The position numbers were made by a program, and so were the translations under genes. From an uncultured Dialister sp. (GTDB lineage: Bacteria > Bacillota > Negativicutes > Veillonellales > Dialisteraceae), in NCBI RefSeq assembly GCF_900765565.1, contig NZ_CAAFRZ010000062.1, positions 1 to 10,057 of the forward strand: DNA of 10,057 nt. The letters are read 5' to 3'. The first letter of the stretch is position 1. Every line of letters begins with the position of its first letter. Below, piece after piece: positions 6,290-10,057 of this stretch. The notes beneath the pieces were generated by a model. That model was not told the origin of the DNA and did not search any database. It worked only from the letters and a program-made list of their open reading frames with translations.

Positions 6290-6964
6290 TCATTCCTCAT
6301 CATACATGGCATCGTAATCGGGATACTGGTCCGGTGCCTTTCCTACGGACCTCACAATTTCCGCATCCTCCGCCGCATCGTCCACTTCCCGGAGTACCCG
6401 GCAGCGGAAAGTCCACTCATCGCCGAAATCAAAAATATAAAGGAACTTTTTCCCCTTCGTCAAGCCCACATCGGCCAGCCGTGTATTTCCCATGACCCGG
6501 GAATCATCATCCATCTCACCGGAATAGTAGGAATCCACATCACTCCAGGGGCGGTTATCCATGAAGAAGGCAGACATATGGTCCTCATCAAAATCATAGG
6601 CATCCAGGATGGCCGCGGCAAAATCAGACAGCAGCATGGACGCCGGCACCCTGATATGCCGGTACAGCCCCGAAATATGCTGATATAGCCCTGATGATTT
6701 CAGGGCCACGCTGATGACATAACCCTTTCCCATGGGAACAGCCTTCCGTCTTATCGATTTTTGTGCTTTGATTTTCGCATTTTTTCCTTCATCCATAGTC
6801 CCTACCCATTCATTGGCCTGGTCTCTGGAAATAACTCCCCTTTCAATCAACATGTCTAACAGGTTTTCCACGGCCCCGATGAGTCCATCATCATCAGCGG
6901 GTTTCAATAGGGAAATAAAGCTTGCCGTATTATCTTTTCTTTTCGTATATTTTAATTTTGCCAT
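6290..6964 (-). CDS. Plasmid pRiA4b ORF-3-like family protein
   Basis: A 224-residue soluble acidic protein. The C-terminal part carries the family's signatures: a beta-grasp-like region with RHIRVPASMLLSDFAAAILDAY, then FDEDHMSAFFMD, the GNTRLADVGLTKGKKFLYIFDFGDEW block, and an acidic tail. The first ~75 residues (Lys-rich start, then a helical segment with AVENLLDMLIERGVISRDQANEW) are an N-terminal addition that I do not recognise. The family is common in bacterial genomes and mobile elements; its biochemical role is not established. The start at 6964 is chosen because GGGAGG is 6 nt upstream. An in-frame ATG at 7009 lies upstream of the predicted transcription start (about 7001), so it is rejected. 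Confidence 0.88.
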   Translation of the reverse strand: MAKLKYTKRKDNTASFISLLKPADDDGLIGAVENLLDMLIERGVISRDQANEWVGTMDEGKNAKIKAQKSIRRKAVPMGKGYVISVALKSSGLYQHISGLYRHIRVPASMLLSDFAAAILDAYDFDEDHMSAFFMDNRPWSDVDSYYSGEMDDDSRVMGNTRLADVGLTKGKKFLYIFDFGDEWTFRCRVLREVDDAAEDAEIVRSVGKAPDQYPDYDAMYDEE

Positions 6965-7007
6965 TTCATACCTCCCTGTTTCTGAACCATCCACATAGGC
7001 TGCCTCC

Positions 7008-7036
7008 ATTGTACCCTATAATTCCCTTCCATACAA
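7008..7036 (-). promoter_or_regulatory. Promoter of the pRiA4b-like gene
   Basis: Minus strand TTGTAT (7036-7031), 17-bp spacer, TACAAT (7013-7008). Start of transcription near 7001, leaving a ~37-nt leader with GGGAGG. The -35 overlaps the U-tract of the terminator for the upstream cupin gene. Confidence 0.7.
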
Positions 7037-7072
7037 AAGAAAAAGCCACGCCCCTGAGAGGTTGCATGGCTT
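7034..7072 (-). terminator. Rho-independent terminator, minus strand
   Basis: Read on the minus strand: AAGCCATGC (7072-7064), 12-nt loop, GCGTGGCTT (7051-7043), a 9-bp stem with one G-U pair, followed by TTTCTTTTG. It would stop transcripts coming from the two-domain cupin gene before the next promoter. Confidence 0.8.
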
Positions 7073-7358
7073 GCTGATAAATGATTCAGTTGGTGAATAC
7101 CGTCGGCCCATCATATAAATGGGGCTAAGGGTGGTGGGTCGGGTGCCGCTGCGCTGGCCCGACTGGGTTATAAGTGCTTCGCACCGGGGCATAAGGGTGG
7201 TCCGCCGCCAAAGGCGGCTATTCAACCTCATGCTCCCGCTTCAACGAGCGCAGCGACTTTGAAGCCACAACCCGGTTGGCAAGCGCAGCGATGCCAACCC
7301 ACAACCCTTATGAACCCTTCATATGTATGGCCCTCTGTCATCCATCCCGATAATTCTC
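7073..7358. other. Gene-free repeat mosaic downstream of the two-domain cupin
   Basis: No credible gene. It holds a copy of the ATGGGGCTAA repeat (7119-7197) and a series of hairpins: GCCGCC-AAA-GGCGGC near 7203-7217, TTCAA...TTGAA around 7232-7263, and GGTTGGCA...TGCCAACC near 7274-7299. Wide inverted ends CATAAGGGT (7190-7198) and ACCCTTATG (7304-7312) enclose about 120 bp. Several hairpins carry the core AGCGCAGCG in or near the loop. Confidence 0.65.
7119..7197. repeat. ATGGGGCTAA-family repeat, copy 2
   Basis: Begins ATGGGGCTAAGGGTGGTGGG, then CGCTGCGCT, CGACTGGGTTATAAGTGC, and ends CTTCGCACCGGGGCATAAG. The same order of blocks is found on the other strand at 9697-9767, and its first part at 6199-6260. 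Confidence 0.75.
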
Positions 7359-8021
7359 TTACTCCTCCGGTTCCGTCAGGAGCAGGGCGAACTTGAAGTT
7401 CGTGGTGGCTTTGAGGTGGTGCCGATCCCCCTTCTTCATGGCAAAGTTATCGCCTGCCTGGAATACATAGTCCTTCCCCTCATGGGTGAACACCGCTTCC
7501 CCGTCCAGGGCAAAGAGCAGGGCGTCCCTGGGAGCTGCATGGTCCGGGAGGGTAGATCCCTTGGCCAGGGAAATCACCGCAAACCGTACCTTGTCATTTT
7601 CAATAAGACCTTTATTGATGATCTGATCTTCCCCGTAGGGCACCAGATCCTTCAGCTGAAATACTCCTTTTTCGTTGATCACTTCATTCATAGTTTTGTC
7701 CTCCTTTTTCAATCCAATTTCCAGATAAACCGTATCCTCCGGTGCCGATACAGAAAGTGGCACCTGGGGCTCAGAAATAAAAGCATCCCCTTCTTTGAGA
7801 ACCTGCTCCTCCCCCTGCCGGATCACAGCAGTCCCGGCGAGGCCATAAAAGAAATGGCTCTGTCCGTAGGCCGTATCACTGATATCGGTCCCCTTTCCCA
7901 GGGAAAAGAGAAGGATGTACATGGAATCATCTTCATAAATCCTCCGGGAAATCGTACACCCCGGAAGGGGCCGGTTGTCTTGTGCCAGGGAAAAGACCTG
8001 GCCCTGTGTTTTATATGCCAT
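7359..8021 (-). CDS. Two-domain cupin protein (fusion with retained internal start)
   Basis: A 220-residue soluble protein of two cupin beta-barrels. Domain 1 (residues 1-105) has YGQSHFFYGLAGTAVI and LKEGDAFISEP, with weak metal motifs. Domain 2 (111-220) is 81/110 identical, without gaps, to the neighbouring small cupin; it carries DHAAPRDALLFALDGEA and GDNFAMKKGDRHHLKATTNF, giving a plausible His/Asp/His metal site. Reaction unknown. The start at 8021 is chosen because CGGAG (8035-8031) is 9 nt away and the predicted transcription start is about 8039, excluding upstream in-frame ATGs at 8043 and 8087. The join GLKKEDKT is translated from a sequence with a perfect GGAGG 8 nt before an internal ATG (7691), so domain 2 may also be made alone as a 110-residue protein. 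Regulated by an Fnr/Crp-like box (8074-8087). Confidence 0.85.
   Translation of the reverse strand: MAYKTQGQVFSLAQDNRPLPGCTISRRIYEDDSMYILLFSLGKGTDISDTAYGQSHFFYGLAGTAVIRQGEEQVLKEGDAFISEPQVPLSVSAPEDTVYLEIGLKKEDKTMNEVINEKGVFQLKDLVPYGEDQIINKGLIENDKVRFAVISLAKGSTLPDHAAPRDALLFALDGEAVFTHEGKDYVFQAGDNFAMKKGDRHHLKATTNFKFALLLTEPEE
7691..7712 (-). promoter_or_regulatory. Internal ribosome binding site and start inside the two-domain cupin
   Basis: On the minus strand GAAAAAGGAGG, 8 nt, then an in-frame ATG encoding MNEVINEKG. The standalone cupin at 8216-8548 has the near-identical arrangement ATTGAAAAGGAGG, 8 nt, ATG, MNRVVNESG. A product of 110 residues (7359-7691) is expected if used. Confidence 0.65.
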
Positions 8022-8045
8022 TTGCTTCATCTCCGATCTGCCCAT

Positions 8046-8087
8046 AGTATAAGATAAACCGTTAAAAATAAAATTGACTGATATCAA
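8046..8087 (-). promoter_or_regulatory. Fnr/Crp-like class II promoter of the two-domain cupin
   Basis: TTGATATCAGTCAA (8087-8074), 22 bp, TATACT (8051-8046); no -35 hexamer of note. Predicted start at about 8039 puts the palindrome centre at -41.5. Leader is only about 18 nt. The same arrangement occurs upstream of the small cupin and the ferritin. Confidence 0.72.
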
Positions 8088-8100
8088 GAATCATAAAAAG

Positions 8101-8130
8101 ATAGAGAGAAAATAGCGGAACGGGCTCCGC
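8101..8130 (-). terminator. Possible terminator of the small cupin gene
   Basis: On the minus strand GCGGA-GCCCGT-TCCGC (8130-8115) followed by TATTTTCTCTCT. A short stem with an impure U-tract, placed 86 nt after the small cupin stop and before the next promoter box. Confidence 0.5.
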
Positions 8131-8215
8131 GAAATGTTTTGGAACCTATTGATCCTTTCGAACCCTCCTGGATACCTGCTGCAAAGCCGCCACCATCTCC
8201 TGACCTGAACCCTAT

Positions 8216-8548
8216 TTACTCTTCCGGTTCCGTCAGGAGCAGGGCAAACTTGAAATTCGTGGTGGCTTCGATATGATGCCGATCCCCTTTCTTCATGGAG
8301 AAATGATTTCCTGCCTTGAATACATGGTTCTTCCCTTCATAGGTGAATACCGCTTCCCCATCCAGGGAAAAGAGCAGGGCATCCTGCGGCGCCGGATGTT
8401 CCTGCAGCCCGGCCCCGGCTGCCAGGGAAATCACAGCAAACCGGGCTCGATTATTCTCAATGAGATTCTTATATATAACCTTCCTGTCTCCATAGGGTAC
8501 CAGGTCCTTTAACTGAAATACACCGCTTTCATTAACCACTCTATTCAT
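8216..8548 (-). CDS. Small single-domain cupin protein
   Basis: A 110-residue single beta-barrel cupin. Motif 1 is EHPAPQDALLFSLDGEA (50-66), with His51 and Asp56 where many cupins have HxH; motif 2 is GNHFSMKKGDRHHIEATTNF (80-99), with His91/His92. These give a likely metal-binding His/Asp/His pocket; substrate unknown. It is the same length as, and 74% identical to, the second half of the adjacent two-domain cupin, so the two arose by duplication. The second of two adjacent ATGs (8548) is chosen since GGAGG is 8 nt away, as in the paralogue; 8551 is possible. A further in-frame ATG at 8593 has no good ribosome binding site. Its promoter (8611-8652) shares an Fnr/Crp-like box with the divergent ferritin and the other cupin. 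Confidence 0.88.
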   Translation of the reverse strand: MNRVVNESGVFQLKDLVPYGDRKVIYKNLIENNRARFAVISLAAGAGLQEHPAPQDALLFSLDGEAVFTYEGKNHVFKAGNHFSMKKGDRHHIEATTNFKFALLLTEPEE

Positions 8549-8610
8549 CATAGGTTCCTCCTTTTCAATGCTCCCCCCTTTGGGGATGATCATTTCTTCA
8601 TTTCGGAAAC

Positions 8611-8652
8611 AGTATACAGGAAAAACTGCCAGAAAAAATTGACCGTAGACAA
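8611..8652 (-). promoter_or_regulatory. Fnr/Crp-like class II promoter of the small cupin
   Basis: TTGTCTACGGTCAA (8652-8639), 22 bp, TATACT (8616-8611). The right half GTCAA is intact, the left half TTGTC is weaker. Predicted start about 8604, leader about 56 nt. Divergent from the ferritin promoter, with 44 bp between the two boxes. Confidence 0.65.
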
Positions 8653-8696
8653 GAGTCTGTTATTTATAGAGAAAAATCGGTAAACCATTCCGGTAT

Positions 8697-8738
8697 TTGA
8701 TACCTGTCAATTTCATTCGAAAATTCTCCTGCTATACT
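8697..8738 (+). promoter_or_regulatory. Fnr/Crp-like class II promoter of the ferritin
   Basis: TTGATACCTGTCAA (8697-8710), 22 bp, TATACT (8733-8738); no -35 hexamer. Predicted start about 8745 places the palindrome centre at -41.5. Leader about 51 nt ending in AAAGGAG. Confidence 0.72.
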
Positions 8739-8795
8739 GGAACCATCAAAAGCACGGCGGCCACGCCGCAAAGTTACAGTAAAGGAGATCTTATT

Positions 8796-9284
8796 ATGAA
8801 ACTGTCAGAATCTATCCGCAAAGCACTCATCCAGCAGATCAATGTAGAATTTCATTCCGCCTGGCTCTACCGGTCCATGTCCCAGGACATGAAACACCGG
8901 GCCCTTCCGGGATACGCCAAATGGCTGGACAAGCAGTATGAAGAAGAACGGCAGCACGGATTCAAAATCATCAACTACATCGAAGACCGGGATGGGGTCG
9001 TAGATTTCCTCCCCATCGGAGGCATCGACAGGCATTACGATGACCCCCTGGAAGTGGCGAAAGAATCCCTGGCCCATGAAGAATGGGTATCCGGCCTTAT
9101 CCGTGACCTCTTTACCCAGGCCCGGAAGGAAGGGGACATCGAAACGGAACTCTTCCTCCAGTGGTTCATCGATGAACAGGTGGAAGAAGAAGTAAACGGC
9201 CGGGATAACGTGGCGGCTTTCGAAAAAGCAAAGGACTGCCCGGGGCTCCTCTATATGTACGACAAGAAACTGGGAGAACGGTAA
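8796..9284 (+). CDS. ftnA: Ferritin (FtnA type, non-heme)
   Basis: A 162-residue four-helix-bundle ferritin, the usual bacterial FtnA length. It oxidises Fe(II) at a di-iron ferroxidase centre and stores iron as a mineral in a 24-subunit cytosolic shell. All expected centre residues are present, shifted by one from the E. coli protein: Glu18 (NVEFHSA), Glu51 and His54 (EEERQHG), Glu95 (AHEEW), Gln128 and Glu131 (DEQVEEE). The start at 8796 has AAAGGAG 8 nt upstream; an in-frame ATG at 8697-8699 does not exist as a usable site because that position is in the activator box upstream of transcription. It is divergent from the small cupin and shares its type of Fnr/Crp-like promoter; it ends with a strong terminator. 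This is a standard ferritin with no haem-binding Met typical of bacterioferritin. Confidence 0.96.
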   Translation: MKLSESIRKALIQQINVEFHSAWLYRSMSQDMKHRALPGYAKWLDKQYEEERQHGFKIINYIEDRDGVVDFLPIGGIDRHYDDPLEVAKESLAHEEWVSGLIRDLFTQARKEGDIETELFLQWFIDEQVEEEVNGRDNVAAFEKAKDCPGLLYMYDKKLGER

Positions 9285-9302
9285 TAAATAACCACCACAA
9301 AC

Positions 9303-9338
9303 AAAACATCCTGCTATCTACACGATGGCAGGATGTTT
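9303..9338 (+). terminator. Rho-independent terminator of the ferritin gene
   Basis: AAAACATCCTGC (9303-9314) and GCAGGATGTTTT (9327-9338) form a 12-bp stem whose 3' arm ends in the U-run; 18 nt past the stop codon. The inner TATC/GATG bases may extend the stem. Confidence 0.88.
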
Positions 9339-9365
9339 TATGCTGACAGCTTTCCGCTTAGATGA

Positions 9366-9456
9366 TTACAGCTGTCAGCTTACCGCTTACAGGAATCTGC
9401 CGCTTTGCGGCATCCATCCTGCGCCTTTGGCTTCTCCAAGGGGCTGCATGGTTGGG
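9366..9456. repeat. ~90-bp direct repeat, copy 1
   Basis: Begins TTACAGCTGTCAGCTTACCG, then GCCGCTTTGCGGCATCCATC, and ends CTCCAAGGGGCTGCATG. Matches 9819-9916 in the same orientation with a few changes and one short length difference. Its second half is the reverse of the CTTGGAGAAGG repeat at 1318-1362. Confidence 0.8.
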
Positions 9457-9556
9457 ATAGAATTGAGAATTGAGTGAAACATTGAGGGCCCGCGGCAGAG
9501 CCGCGAAAGGCTGCATGCTATTCGTTTTCTTACCTATTGAAAATACCGGTAAGCAA

Positions 9557-9602
9557 GTGCCCCCTTGGAGAAGGGGGCTGCCCAAAGGGCAGGGGATGGA
9601 TC
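9557..9602. repeat. CTTGGAGAAGG-family repeat, plus orientation
   Basis: GTGCCCCCTTGGAGAAGGGG, then CTGCCCAAAGGGCAGGGGAT. Contains CCCCCTTGGAGAAGGGGG and CTGCCCAAAGGGCAG hairpins. Same family as 1318-1362. Confidence 0.75.
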
Positions 9603-9696
9603 TGCCTCGCAGAGGCAGGATCTGCGAAGCAGGAGACTTCCGAAAAAGCAGATATGAGAATTCAGTGAAGCAAACTGAGCACCACTGCTCCACCTC

Positions 9697-9767
9697 ATGC
9701 CCCGATGCGAAGCATCAACAACCCGGTTGGTGAACGAAGCGAGAGGGCCTACTACCTTTAGCCCCAT
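9697..9767. repeat. ATGGGGCTAA-family repeat, copy 3, minus orientation
   Basis: Read on the minus strand: ATGGGGCTAAAGGTAGTAGG, CTCGCTTCGTTC, ACCGGGTTGTTGATGCTTCG, CATCGGGGCAT. Same block order as 7119-7197. Confidence 0.75.
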
Positions 9768-9818
9768 CCATCCGATTAACCGGAAACGTATACACATACT
9801 CCTCAGCCACCTGAATGC

Positions 9819-9916
9819 TTACAGCTGTCAGCTTACCGCTTACAGAGCATCAGCCGCTCCGCGGCATCCATCCTGCGGCTTTGCCGCGGCCCTTCTCTAA
9901 GGGCCTGCATGCTGGG
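9819..9916. repeat. ~90-bp direct repeat, copy 2
   Basis: TTACAGCTGTCAGCTTACCG, GCCGCTCCGCGGCATCCATC, then CTTCTCTAAGGGCCTGCATG. Direct partner of 9366-9456. Confidence 0.8.
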
Positions 9917-9979
9917 TTTATCCGCATTTTATCAGGATCATCTTTCCGGTAGTTCCTCCTGCGGCGAAGAAAGTGTCTC

Positions 9980-10019
9980 ACTGATTTCTCAGTCACCTTC
10001 GGTTCCCTACGAAATCAGT
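9980..10019. repeat. 9-bp inverted repeat near window end
   Basis: ACTGATTTC (9980-9988) and GAAATCAGT (10011-10019), 22-nt loop containing CACCTTCGGTTCC. Followed by a CCCCTC-TAAA-GAGGGG hairpin. Probably part of another dispersed repeat cut by the window end. Confidence 0.55.
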
Positions 10020-10057
10020 TCGCTTACTTTTCCCCTCTAAAGAGGGGAGGTCTACAA

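Larger units (their letters stand above)
9339..10057. other. Gene-free repeat mosaic to the window end
   Basis: About 720 bp with no believable gene: open frames here run through repeats and lack ribosome binding sites. It contains two direct copies of a ~90-bp repeat (9366-9456, 9819-9916), two further dispersed repeats (9557-9602, 9697-9767), a GAATTGA duplication (9460-9473), small hairpins such as CGCGGC-AGA-GCCGCG near 9491 and TGCCTC-GCA-GAGGCA near 9603, an inverted repeat (9980-10019) and CCCCTC-TAAA-GAGGGG near the end. Confidence 0.7.

Noticed and set aside
7016..7231. 71-codon minus-strand open frame downstream of the cupin
   Set aside because: Covers the terminator and an ATGGGGCTAA repeat; a similar peptide string recurs in the 9697-9797 repeat, showing it is repeat-derived.
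8601..8745. A possible Fur-type iron box between the small cupin and ferritin
   Set aside because: No convincing 19-bp GATAATGATAATCATTATC-like symmetry was found; the Fnr/Crp-like box explains the conserved bases better.
9358..9900. Several open frames of 67-111 codons in the right-end interval
   Set aside because: They cross repeat copies, lack ribosome binding sites, and show no domain resemblance.
9366..9916. CRISPR-like array because of repeated blocks
   Set aside because: Only two ~90-bp copies with unrelated material and other repeat types between them; no regular spacers or cas genes.

Overview
The window looks like chromosomal DNA from an anaerobic or microaerophilic Firmicute. Protein flavour, moderate GC with strong Shine-Dalgarno sites (AAAGGAG, GGAGG) and the mosaic of intergenic repeats all suggest the Negativicutes (a Dialister or Megasphaera-like genome). 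That placement is pattern recognition, not proof. Ten protein genes are supported. No tRNA, rRNA, CRISPR array, transposase or phage gene was seen.

Left part (1-3635), all on the minus strand: an FMN-dependent L-lactate oxidase, a MarR-type repressor, a secreted alpha/beta hydrolase (esterase/lipase type) and an HxlR-type repressor. The hydrolase has a well-formed promoter whose -10 lies in one arm of a 14-bp inverted repeat, so it should be repressible. The HxlR gene just upstream, or the MarR gene just downstream, is the obvious candidate regulator.

Middle part (3900-6964): a LigB/YgiD-type extradiol dioxygenase-like gene, then a two-domain protein on the same strand that joins a metallo-beta-lactamase fold with an altered metal motif to a MoaF/lipocalin-like domain. 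A convergent minus-strand gene of the plasmid pRiA4b ORF-3 family follows.

Right part (7034-9338) is the most coherent regulatory unit: a two-domain cupin, a single-domain cupin 74% identical to the second half of the first, and a divergent FtnA-type ferritin. All three promoters carry a 14-bp Fnr/Crp-like palindrome (consensus TTGATANCNGTCAA) exactly 22 bp upstream of an identical TATACT -10 box, with no recognisable -35. This puts the palindrome at about -41.5, the class II activator position. I infer a small regulon under a Crp/Fnr-family activator, probably serving redox, oxygen or iron stress. A looser CRP-like palindrome with the same spacing precedes the MBL-MoaF gene. Lactate oxidase (makes H2O2), ferritin, cupins and an extradiol dioxygenase-like enzyme together fit an oxygen/redox theme, but that theme is inference.

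The spaces between genes are full of repeats: two complete and one partial copy of a ~190-200 bp palindromic MITE-like element (1-63, 1946-2145, 3655-3846), two other dispersed families (one around ATGGGGCTAA, one around CTTGGAGAAGG), 7-bp tandem repeats and chains of short hairpins. The last ~720 bp after the ferritin terminator (9339-10057) hold only such repeats.
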